A stretch of DNA of 15,226 nucleotides, from contig JAWXUO010000046.1 of assembly GCA_044426355.1 (NCBI GenBank), forward strand, positions 1 through 15,226. The letters are read 5' to 3'. The translations under genes and the position numbers were made by a program. The notes below the pieces were generated by a model. It was not told where the DNA came from and did not search any database. It worked only from the letters and a program-made list of their open reading frames with translations. The stretch comes from CAYJLC01 sp044426355. GTDB lineage: Bacteria; Bacillota; Clostridia; Oscillospirales; Butyricicoccaceae. Shown one piece after another: positions 1-6,368 of this stretch; the stretch's first letter is position 1, and each line of letters opens with the position of its first letter.

Positions 1-648
1 TCGCTTTCTTCGGCTACAACTTATTTTACGGTTACAACAGTTACTCCTAACGCTGAAGTTGATACCACCCCAAACGATACTGTCGAACCTGAAGAAGTTC
101 CAGAAGAAGAACTTGACGAAGAACTCGACGAAGAACTTGACGAAGAACTTGACGAAGAACTTGACGAAGAACTCGACGAAGAACTTGACGAAGAACTCGA
201 CGAAGAACTTGACGAAGAGCTTGACGAAGAACTTGACGATTTAGTCGAAGAAGCAGAAACCGAAGAAGAAACTGGTGGATATGTACCAAAATTCCCACTA
301 GAAGAACTTTTCCCACAAAATAACAATTATAATGCAGACTCTGACACATCAAATTCGCCACCTGCTTTGTTTAAATCAATCGGTGCTATCATTATATTTA
401 TAGCTATCGTAATATGTGCTTGTTTAATCGGAGTTATTGTTTCTATGGAAGATGAAACTTCTAAGCCAAAAAAACAAAACCTAAAAGCATCTAAACCTAA
501 AAAAGAACCAAAACCTAAAAAACCAAAATACTACCCTGCTATGAATTATGATTCAAACGTTATTGGCAAAGTTTGTAACAGATGTGGTCATATTCTTGCT
601 TTAGAGCAACGATATTGCGTGAGATGTGGCAAAAGAATCAAGTATTAA
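1..648 (+). CDS. Acidic-repeat membrane protein with C-terminal zinc ribbon (5' end missing)
   Basis: The frame is open from base 1 to the TAA at 646-648, giving 215 visible residues; the start lies outside the window. In order: a Thr/Ser-rich stretch (1-25), a Glu/Pro segment, eleven ELDE-type tetrapeptides (37-80), a further acidic stretch, one hydrophobic helix at about 127-149, a Lys/Pro-rich linker (about 157-180) and a zinc ribbon C192-x2-C195-x10-C206-x2-C209. The basic linker next to the helix suggests, by the positive-inside rule, that the zinc ribbon is cytosolic and the acidic repeat is outside. A TTG at 367 could be taken for a start, but the same frame continues without a stop far upstream and the acidic composition is clearly coding, so the longer reading is preferred. 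I do not recognise a named family and assign no function. A terminator follows at 700. Confidence 0.8.
   Translation, partial: SLSSATTYFTVTTVTPNAEVDTTPNDTVEPEEVPEEELDEELDEELDEELDEELDEELDEELDEELDEELDEELDEELDDLVEEAETEEETGGYVPKFPLEELFPQNNNYNADSDTSNSPPALFKSIGAIIIFIAIVICACLIGVIVSMEDETSKPKKQNLKASKPKKEPKPKKPKYYPAMNYDSNVIGKVCNRCGHILALEQRYCVRCGKRIKY
109..240 (+). repeat. 12-bp tandem repeat, 11 units, coding for ELDE
   Basis: Eleven consecutive 12-bp units of the form GAA-CT(T/C)-GAC-GAA run without interruption from 109 to 240. The last unit ends in GAT (ELDD). Units differ only at synonymous sites (CTT/CTC, one GAG for GAA) apart from that final codon. The unit is a multiple of three, so gain or loss of copies keeps the frame. 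The near-identity of the units suggests recent expansion by slippage or recombination. Confidence 0.95.
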
Positions 649-699
649 CAACTTTTGTGCATATCAAAACTTTTGTAAAACCGAGTTTTAATCATAAAT

Positions 700-731
700 A
701 ACCCCACTGATATAGTCAGTGGGGTTTGTTT
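700..731 (+). terminator. Rho-independent terminator of the zinc-ribbon gene
   Basis: A perfect 11-bp stem (AACCCCACTGA at 700-710 with TCAGTGGGGTT at 716-726), a 5-nt loop and a T-rich tail (TGTTT) lie about 50 nt after the stop codon at 648. The stem is also perfect on the other strand and is flanked there by an A/T-rich tail, so it may also act as a backup for the convergent block. Confidence 0.85.
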
Positions 732-859
732 GTCTAAAAAGTGCATTTTTCAGTTTATTTCACAACACTTTTCGTATTTTAGTAGATTTTTCAAAATTCA
801 AGTGGTGTTTCACTTTATTATTGCCTTAAGACTTTCTCTATTTATATTTTGCGTGTGGC

Positions 860-891
860 AAGCAAAAACCACCGACATCGTCAGTGGTTTT
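860..891 (-). terminator. Rho-independent terminator of the Cthe_2159-type lipoprotein gene
   Basis: An 11-bp stem (865-875 with 881-891) and a 5-nt loop lie 25 nt downstream of the stop codon of the minus-strand gene ending at 917. Read on the minus strand the stem has one G-U pair and is followed by a run of T (TTTTTGCTT). On the plus strand the same position is a C-A mismatch, so it fits termination of the minus-strand block. Confidence 0.8.
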
Positions 892-916
892 ACTTTATTT
901 AAAATAGTTATATAAT

Positions 917-2392
917 CTATCTTCTAGTTCCTTTACCACCAGTGCTAACCGTTGCATCAATTGCATTTCCATTAGCATCTGTAATAGTTCCTCCAGCAAT
1001 TACGATAGTTCCGTCTATATCAATAGCACTATCGCCACCAGTATTCATTGGATTACAATCTATTACAAGATTTCCTCCGTCCATTGTGAAACTGTGGTTT
1101 GAGTCTACACCATCGCCGTTACTCACAAGATGAATATCACCACCTGCAATATACATATGACCTGCTACTCCATTTGTATTCATAGCATCATCAAGTACGT
1201 TTACATATATTTTACCACCATATATGCTAAGATATGGTGCTTCTATACCCTCATATCCTTCAAAAACATTAATTGTTCCTGCATATATATTTAAAATATT
1301 ATCTGCTGTTAAACCATCATCACCAGTGTAGATATTATATGTTCCTGCACTTACTACTAAATTATTTTTAGCATTAATAGCATCATCATAAGCCGAAATA
1401 TTAAAAGTACCATCATTTAAAATAATGTCATAGCCTTTTAAAGCTTTCATGCTGTATTCTAAAGTATCCGTTGTTTGAACAGTATTTCCAGGACCTTCGC
1501 CTTTAGTTATAACATTTAAAACCTCTGTAAATCCACCACCACTAGTTAGCTCAAATGTCCCTGAGTCTATTTGCAAACATTTTTCTGCTACTAAACAGTC
1601 GCCACCTGCATTGATTAAGAAATTTACACTTTGAATAATTACATTTCCACGGTCAGCATCATCTGCATTTGTAGATTTTATACCATCATTTCCAGTTATA
1701 ACTTCGATATTCGCACCATTTATAGCTACTATATCTTTACCTACAATACCATCATCTATTGAATTTACAACAATATTTGCATCAATTATAACAAGGTCAT
1801 CACGAGAATTTATACCGTCATTATACTCCGTTGTAACCGTTAAAGTTCCTTTTCCTGTTATTACAGTATCTGCTCTAGAATAGATAGCACCACTTGGAAA
1901 ATCTTCATCAGTTGTTACTATTTTTCCTTGATTTACTGTGTTAAAAGAGCCTTCTTCTAAAATAAATACAACGTCTTTCGCCTCTTCTATGTGTATCGGA
2001 GTTCCTGTTTCGCTAGAAAAATGTGCATTATTTAAAATTAAATAAACAGCTTCGCTATCTACTTCTTTATCTACATTTACCATTAAAGTTTGATAATTTC
2101 CCACAAACTCATAAGTACCACTTTGCGTTATTACAATATCAGTATTTTCTTCTTGTAATACTGGTTCGCCTACGTTTTTACCACTTTTATAGTTTGGAAA
2201 CTCGACCGTAGGAATTTCGTCGCTTTGTTCTTTAAGTTCAGTTACAGTAGTGTTTGAATTATTATTGTTATTATTTCCACTAGACATTTGCATATTTGGG
2301 CTACTTTCACCCTTTAAAGTTGCTATAATTTCAGCATCACTACAACCTGACATTAAGCTTACTGTAAGTAGCATTAAAATTATTTTTTTCAT
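917..2392 (-). CDS. Secreted beta-helix lipoprotein, Cthe_2159-type (DUF4353) carbohydrate-binding domain
   Basis: The 491-residue product starts with a Lys-Lys and a hydrophobic signal peptide ending in LMSGC, a lipobox that would acylate the Cys, followed by an Asn-rich linker. The rest consists of repeated rungs of about 22 residues built on D-D/G-G/A-I/L (for example YNDGINS, IDDGIVG, GNDGIKS, YDDAINA, GDDGLTA) with [I/Y/A]GG-x-I turns, typical of a right-handed beta-helix. The founding member of this family, Clostridium thermocellum Cthe_2159, is a calcium-containing beta-helix reported to bind acidic polysaccharide and cellulose; the many Asp residues here fit metal binding. An AGGAG 7 nt ahead of the ATG at 2392 chooses this start over the ATG at 2416, which lacks a site and would add eight residues ahead of the signal. 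The gene lies 10 nt after the DUF4956 gene, so the two are almost certainly co-transcribed. The ligand is not known. Confidence 0.85.
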   Translation of the reverse strand: MKKIILMLLTVSLMSGCSDAEIIATLKGESSPNMQMSSGNNNNNNSNTTVTELKEQSDEIPTVEFPNYKSGKNVGEPVLQEENTDIVITQSGTYEFVGNYQTLMVNVDKEVDSEAVYLILNNAHFSSETGTPIHIEEAKDVVFILEEGSFNTVNQGKIVTTDEDFPSGAIYSRADTVITGKGTLTVTTEYNDGINSRDDLVIIDANIVVNSIDDGIVGKDIVAINGANIEVITGNDGIKSTNADDADRGNVIIQSVNFLINAGGDCLVAEKCLQIDSGTFELTSGGGFTEVLNVITKGEGPGNTVQTTDTLEYSMKALKGYDIILNDGTFNISAYDDAINAKNNLVVSAGTYNIYTGDDGLTADNILNIYAGTINVFEGYEGIEAPYLSIYGGKIYVNVLDDAMNTNGVAGHMYIAGGDIHLVSNGDGVDSNHSFTMDGGNLVIDCNPMNTGGDSAIDIDGTIVIAGGTITDANGNAIDATVSTGGKGTRR

Positions 2393-2402
2393 TACTTTGC
2401 TC

Positions 2403-3089
2403 CTATAATGCGTCATTGCTTAAATCTTTGCTCGCAATAACTATTTCTAAATTGGCATTTCTGCATCTTATCTCATTTATAAAATCTTTTTCATTTTTAT
2501 CTGCTTTTAGTTTTATTTCGTATTTCACTTTAAATAAACTACCCATATTAGTCGTTTTTACCGAAAGTAGTTCTGCATTATTTGTAAAATTTTCGAAAAT
2601 ATCATCAAAAACATTTGTGTAATTTAGGTCTTCAGGAATTGTAACGATTAGTAATTTTGCATTTTTGTCATCTGCAAAACACACAGCGTCTAAAAATATA
2701 GAAAACGCACATATTATTATAGAAAACAAAATTGCAAACGCTATATAACCCATACCTACAGTAAGACCTGCACACATCGCAGAAAAGATAGCCGAAATTT
2801 CTTTTGCTGTTCCTGGAACTGAGCGAAAACGTATCAAGCTAAACGCACCTGCCACTGCTACACCCGTCCCTATATTACCATTTACCATTAAAATAACCAT
2901 TGCAACTGCTACTGGTAGCATTGCTAAAGTTACAATAAATCCTTTTGTGCTTTTTGATTTTACAAGGTACATTTTCGCCATAAATATCCCTAATCCTATA
3001 GCTGTTAATAAACATACTATAAAACCAGTTAAATCTATAGTTACTACGCCTGTTAAGTCAAAAACACTTGAAAATAAACTATCAATCAT
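2403..3089 (-). CDS. DUF4956 membrane protein
   Basis: The 228-residue product has hydrophobic helices at about 20-43, 50-69 and 105-134, with a shorter nonpolar stretch near 74-85. The family signature GAFSLIRFRSVPGTAKEI (81-98) lies between the second and last helices. A hydrophilic C-terminal domain (about 145-228) of alternating strands and helices is probably cytosolic. DUF4956 proteins are commonly encoded beside VTC-type polymerases, as here, and I infer that this protein is the membrane partner of the soluble VTC enzyme, perhaps anchoring it or forming a path for its product. Its ATG overlaps the VTC stop by 8 nt and has a good AGGAG 8 nt upstream, a layout that usually means translational coupling. 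Biochemical function is not established for the family. Confidence 0.88.
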   Translation of the reverse strand: MIDSLFSSVFDLTGVVTIDLTGFIVCLLTAIGLGIFMAKMYLVKSKSTKGFIVTLAMLPVAVAMVILMVNGNIGTGVAVAGAFSLIRFRSVPGTAKEISAIFSAMCAGLTVGMGYIAFAILFSIIICAFSIFLDAVCFADDKNAKLLIVTIPEDLNYTNVFDDIFENFTNNAELLSVKTTNMGSLFKVKYEIKLKADKNEKDFINEIRCRNANLEIVIASKDLSNDAL

Positions 3090-3807
3090 TTACTGTTCTC
3101 CTTATTAATTGTAAAAAATTCGGCAGAATAAATTTACTATATGCTGTTGCGTATTTAGAAAATGATTGTTTATAGATATGTTTTTCATTTAAAAACTCTA
3201 TCAGCCAAAACGGCATTCCAGACACAGTTTTAACCTCCATTAAAACTATATCTTCATCTATAACGCTTAAATCTTGCTCACTTGAGTTTAAATCTACATC
3301 AATATCACGATATTTTAAATTAAAATCAAATGTTATACGAAAATCGTTATCTTCTTGTGAAAAAAAAGCTTCTCTTTCATATTCTATATATGTTTTCGGC
3401 TTTATTCCCTCATTGCATTTTATAAAATAGTCTACTTCTTTTAAAATTTGTGTGTTTTCTAGGCTCTTATCGTCATTCCAAAAATATGATATAGCGTCAC
3501 TATATTTCATATCCACACGCCTTTTATAAACAATCCCTTTAAATTTCTTTTTAAGTTCTACAAAAACTATTTTATCTTCCGACGGCTCACCATACATTCT
3601 AATTCGCAATTTTTCTTTATACAGTGGTTTTTCTATAGAATGTCTTATAATTCTATAGTCATCAGTATCAAAATATACATTTCGTATTGTGTGTCTTTTA
3701 AATTTATCAATTTGCATATGTTTTTGCATATGTTGTAGCAACTGTTTGTAATCTTCTTTAGACATTTTGTATTTCACTTCATATCTTTCGAAAATATTTT
3801 GTGCCAT
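3082..3807 (-). CDS. VTC-domain polyphosphate polymerase family protein
   Basis: The 241-residue soluble protein carries the tunnel-fold motifs of the VTC/CYTH-like triphosphate enzymes: ERYEVKY near the N-terminus (7-13), YFDT (45-48), KLRIRMYG with paired Arg (66-73), VELKKK (83-88), the basic YKRRV (94-98), IEYERE (141-146), MEVK (190-193) and the C-terminal SFSKY (215-219). In yeast Vtc4 the equivalent basic tunnel makes polyphosphate from ATP while the enzyme is tied to a membrane domain. Here no transmembrane helix is present and a separate DUF4956 gene follows with an 8-nt overlap, so the complex appears split into two chains. All key basic and acidic positions I can place are kept, so I expect an active enzyme. 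The Shine-Dalgarno is weak: the closest purine run (GGAAGG) sits about 15 nt from the ATG. The exact product has not been shown. Confidence 0.87.
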   Translation of the reverse strand: MAQNIFERYEVKYKMSKEDYKQLLQHMQKHMQIDKFKRHTIRNVYFDTDDYRIIRHSIEKPLYKEKLRIRMYGEPSEDKIVFVELKKKFKGIVYKRRVDMKYSDAISYFWNDDKSLENTQILKEVDYFIKCNEGIKPKTYIEYEREAFFSQEDNDFRITFDFNLKYRDIDVDLNSSEQDLSVIDEDIVLMEVKTVSGMPFWLIEFLNEKHIYKQSFSKYATAYSKFILPNFLQLIRRTVND

Positions 3808-3831
3808 AATTTTTTTGTTCTACCTTCCGAT

Positions 3832-3884
3832 TTTTATTTCTCTTTATAAATCTAAAATATTTTATTTCCCTTTCGTTTTATTTC
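3832..3884. repeat. Three short direct repeats in the leader of the VTC gene
   Basis: The 114-nt gap between the alarmone synthetase and VTC genes contains TTTTATTTC at 3832-3840, 3860-3868 and 3876-3884. On the coding (minus) strand these read GAAATAAAA and lie in the presumed leader of the VTC gene. I see no convincing promoter or terminator in the gap. This could be simple low-complexity sequence. Confidence 0.3.
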
Positions 3885-3921
3885 CTTTTATAAACCTCTG
3901 TCCTTATACTAACACTAAATT

Positions 3922-4509
3922 CTACATATTTTTTTCGTTAATTAAATCACGAATTGTTTGCATGCACATATCAGTAGATGCCATTTCATCTGCTATACGT
4001 TTTAACTCAACAGTTATAACGTCTGCGTTTTGCAAATTCTTTTTATATTTCATTTGATGTTCTAGGCATGCCCATGAGTCCTGCGAAATTGTACGAATTT
4101 GTATTTCTACAGGAACATATATGTAATTTACCATAACAGATACTATGATATGGTAGCTTCTATATCCACTTTCCTTAGGATTATTTATGTAGTCTTTACT
4201 AATTATATGTTTAATTTGGTTGCAATTTTCTATTTTTTCTGCGATTTCAAAAACATCTGCAAAAAAATTACATACTATTCTAATGCCTACAAGATCTGTT
4301 AAATTGTCCATAGAACTTTGCACTGTTGGTAAAAATCCTAGTTTTTCTAGTTTTTCCACAGTACTTTCTCTCGATTTTATTCGTGTTTTGATGTATTCTA
4401 TTTTGTCATCACACATAGAACTTATAAGATTTATTGCTATAGACTGTGCTTGTGTTAAATTTGGGTAATATTCTCTAAAAAATTCTTTTGTAGTTTCATT
4501 TATTTCCAT
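3922..4509 (-). CDS. Small alarmone synthetase (RelA/SpoT synthetase domain, GTP pyrophosphokinase)
   Basis: The 195-residue protein is only the synthetase domain, the size of RelQ/RelP-type small alarmone synthetases, with no hydrolase, TGS or ACT domain. Visible motifs are a basic IKTRIKSRES (40-49), TDLVGIRI with the catalytic Asp72, NPKESGYRSYH for substrate binding (110-120), VEIQIRT (134-140) and WACLEHQMKYK (147-157) with the catalytic Glu150. It should transfer pyrophosphate from ATP to GTP/GDP to make (p)ppGpp in the cytosol. I chose the ATG at 4509 because it has a GAGG upstream (11 nt away, long) and begins at the conserved helix. The ATG at 4533 adds a hydrophobic octapeptide and has no site. 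It is followed 114 nt later by the VTC polymerase gene on the same strand, a possible functional link between alarmone and polyphosphate. Confidence 0.87.
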   Translation of the reverse strand: MEINETTKEFFREYYPNLTQAQSIAINLISSMCDDKIEYIKTRIKSRESTVEKLEKLGFLPTVQSSMDNLTDLVGIRIVCNFFADVFEIAEKIENCNQIKHIISKDYINNPKESGYRSYHIIVSVMVNYIYVPVEIQIRTISQDSWACLEHQMKYKKNLQNADVITVELKRIADEMASTDMCMQTIRDLINEKNM

Positions 4510-4634
4510 AAAAAAAATAACCTCACTTTTCATAGTTAGTTTAGTCTAACATGTGAACCTTAAATCAACTTTAAATTTTACATATTTTTACTAAAAAAAT
4601 GCTTTTTTATTTCAAAATACCTTTTTTAATACTA

Positions 4635-5480
4635 TTAAAAATCATAACTTTTATATACTCCATCGAACACTTTTGTTGCTTTTCCTGTCATAAATACTCG
4701 AAAATCCTTAGTTATTCTTATAACAAGTTCTCCACCTAAAAGTTTTACGGTATTTTCTGTGTCAAATTGCAAAATTCCCTTTTTAACTAACCCTGCAACT
4801 GTTGCACATGCACCTGTCCCACATGCTAAAGTTTCTCCAGAGCCACGCTCCCAAACTCGCATTGATACAGTTGTTTTATCTATAATTTCAACAAATTCTG
4901 TATTTATTCTTTTTGGAAATATTTTGTGATTTTCAAAATGTGTACCTATAGTTAAAAGGTCTAAATTTGCTACATCTTGCGTTACAATCACAAAATGTGG
5001 ATTTCCCATAGAAACAGCTGTTCCTTGATATGTTTTTCCTAAAACCGTTATCTCGTGGTCGATACACTCAACAGAATCTACATCGACAGGTATTTCTTGT
5101 GCTATAAAATTTGCAATGCCCATATCAACTAAAGCATGCGTTGCAATACCGTTTTCTACAGTCATTTTAAGTAATTTTGTTCCTGCTAAAGTTTCTATAG
5201 ATATATCTTCTTTTTTGCAAATTGCATTGTCATATAAATATTTTCCGACACAACGAATTGCATTTCCACACATTTCACCCTCAGAACCATCAGCATTAAA
5301 CATTCTCATTTTCGCATCTGCTATTTTTGATGGCAAAATTAAAACCAAACCATCAGAACCTACACCAAAGTGTCTGTCGCTTATATCTATCGCTAGTTTT
5401 TCAGGGTTTGTCACTTCTTCTACAAAGCAATTTACATATACATAGTCGTTCCCTGCACCGTGCATTTTTGTAAAATTCAT
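4635..5480 (-). CDS. dapF: Diaminopimelate epimerase
   Basis: The 281-residue protein converts LL- to meso-diaminopimelate for lysine and peptidoglycan synthesis, using two cysteines as acid and base without a cofactor. Both are present: Cys71 in EMCGNAIRC (69-77) and Cys220 in GSGETLACGTGACA (213-226). The N-terminal MHGAGNDY (6-13) and the substrate-binding MGNPH (158-162) and ERGSGET (211-217) are also intact, and the length is normal. AGGAGG lies 4 nt before the ATG, a tight but workable spacing. A likely promoter lies at 5523-5550 in the divergent region shared with ruvX. The alarmone synthetase follows on the same strand after about 125 nt; I see no GC-rich terminator between them, so some read-through is possible. 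Confidence 0.97.
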   Translation of the reverse strand: MNFTKMHGAGNDYVYVNCFVEEVTNPEKLAIDISDRHFGVGSDGLVLILPSKIADAKMRMFNADGSEGEMCGNAIRCVGKYLYDNAICKKEDISIETLAGTKLLKMTVENGIATHALVDMGIANFIAQEIPVDVDSVECIDHEITVLGKTYQGTAVSMGNPHFVIVTQDVANLDLLTIGTHFENHKIFPKRINTEFVEIIDKTTVSMRVWERGSGETLACGTGACATVAGLVKKGILQFDTENTVKLLGGELVIRITKDFRVFMTGKATKVFDGVYKSYDF

Positions 5481-5522
5481 ATGTCCTCCTATTCATTAAA
5501 ACCAATCTTACTTTATTAGTTT

Positions 5523-5550
5523 AGCATAACACGAAAATTTATTCAAGCAA
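5523..5550 (-). promoter_or_regulatory. Putative sigma-A type promoter of dapF
   Basis: On the minus strand TTGCTT (5550-5545) and TATGCT (5528-5523) are separated by 16 nt, about 40 nt before the dapF ATG. The -10 matches consensus at four of six positions. Its surroundings (5517-5530) match 12 of 14 bases of the sequence ahead of the alarmone synthetase gene (4537-4550), which supports a shared promoter element. Confidence 0.45.
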
Positions 5551-5558
5551 ATATATGT

Positions 5559-5586
5559 TTGACTTTTTTAGTTTATGTAGTATAAT
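5559..5586 (+). promoter_or_regulatory. Sigma-A type promoter of ruvX
   Basis: TTGACT (5559-5564) and a perfect TATAAT (5581-5586) are separated by 16 nt. Transcription would start near 5593, at the edge of the AAGGAG ribosome binding site (5593-5598) and about 12 nt before the ATG at 5605, so the leader is extremely short. Confidence 0.8.
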
Positions 5587-5604
5587 TAAAAAAAGGAGAT
5601 TTTT

Positions 5605-6024
5605 ATGAAAATTTTAGCTATAGATTTTGGCGACAGCCGTACAGGTATTGCAATTTCTGACCCACTTGGTTTCATGGCAGGTAGGTCTTTTGTTATCCAC
5701 GAAAAATATTTTCCAAAGCTTGTGGAAAAACTTTTAGACACAATTTCTCTCGAAAAACCTTCCGAAATTGTTTTAGGTATGCCAAAACACATGAACAATG
5801 ACGAAAGCGAACGTTCAAAACTATCAATAGAACTCCGTGATATTTTAGAAGAAAAAACAAAACTTCCTGTAATTTTATGGGACGAAAGAGCAACTACGGT
5901 ATCTGCTCACCAAATTTTATCAAACAACGGCAAAAAACGCAAAAACCACATAAAAACTGTAGATGCAGTTGCAGCTTCTCTTATTTTAGAGGGATATTTA
6001 CGTTTTAAAGAGCTTAATCGTTAA
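5605..6024 (+). CDS. ruvX: RuvX/YqgF family Holliday junction resolvase-like protein (pre-16S rRNA nuclease)
   Basis: The 139-residue protein has the RNase H-like fold motifs of the YqgF family: AIDFGDSRTGIAISD (5-19) with the first catalytic Asp, IVLGMPKHMN (55-64), the WDERATT signature (92-98) with the catalytic Glu, and VDAVAASLILEGYL near the C-terminus with the last Asp. The family is credited with processing the 5' end of 16S rRNA in E. coli and has also been linked to recombination. Length is normal. It has its own promoter and a good AAGGAG 6 nt from the ATG. It is the only plus-strand gene between two minus-strand blocks, and its TAA overlaps the stop codon of the convergent TSUP gene in a shared TTAA. 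Confidence 0.95.
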   Translation: MKILAIDFGDSRTGIAISDPLGFMAGRSFVIHEKYFPKLVEKLLDTISLEKPSEIVLGMPKHMNNDESERSKLSIELRDILEEKTKLPVILWDERATTVSAHQILSNNGKKRKNHIKTVDAVAASLILEGYLRFKELNR

Positions 6025-6368
6025 CTTTTTGCAAAAACGAGCTTTGCTCCAACATAAATCAAAAATGCACCAAAAATTCGCTGTAAAATATCAATATTTA
6101 TCGAATTTGCAAGAATTGATGACAGAATACTTGTAACAATTCCTGAAATAGTGCAAAATATCATCGCCTTTTTATCAATTAGGCGATTTTTTACGTGAAA
6201 ATATACAGCAGGTATCGCACAGCTTATAAAATAAATTAAATTCACACCCTGTGCTATAATTTGCTCTTTTGATAAAAAAGCTGTAAGATAAATTATTAAA
6301 AAAGTGCCTCCACCTATGCCAAAACCTGAAATTATCCCTAAAACTGCTCCTATAAGTGCATTTATCAT
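6021..6368 (-). CDS. TSUP (TauE/SafE) transporter, C-terminal half as a separate gene
   Basis: At 115 residues this is half the usual length of TSUP family transporters (about 250), which move sulfite, sulfonates or other organic anions. It contains one copy of the family's internal repeat: GAVLGIISGFGIGGG (7-21) with the glycine-rich turn, then NLIYFISCAIPA (43-54) and two further helices, about four in all. The ATG overlaps the stop of the other half by 4 nt (ATGA) and AGGAG lies 12 nt upstream inside that gene, so the two halves should be co-translated. The reading frame is intact and has its own start, so this looks like a real split gene rather than a frameshift, since overlap and site are both in order. 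The substrate cannot be told from sequence. Confidence 0.85.
   Translation of the reverse strand: MINALIGAVLGIISGFGIGGGTFLIIYLTAFLSKEQIIAQGVNLIYFISCAIPAVYFHVKNRLIDKKAMIFCTISGIVTSILSSILANSINIDILQRIFGAFLIYVGAKLVFAKS

Noticed and set aside
21..361. Long minus-strand open frames opposite the ELDE repeat (poly-Ser and Arg-Gln-Val-Leu repeats)
   Set aside because: They are reading-frame shadows of the 12-bp tandem repeat; the plus-strand frame has a clear membrane helix and zinc ribbon.
730..915. Possible 61-residue plus-strand gene with TTG start
   Set aside because: It starts in the tail of one terminator and runs through the second, has no ribosome binding site and has no recognisable composition.
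2393..2416. Upstream ATG at 2416 as start of the lipoprotein
   Set aside because: It has no ribosome binding site and would place eight polar residues before a normal lipoprotein signal peptide; AGGAG precedes the ATG at 2392.
4560..4640. Possible terminator after dapF
   Set aside because: Only A/T-only palindromes are present, with no GC-containing stem followed by a T-run on the minus strand.
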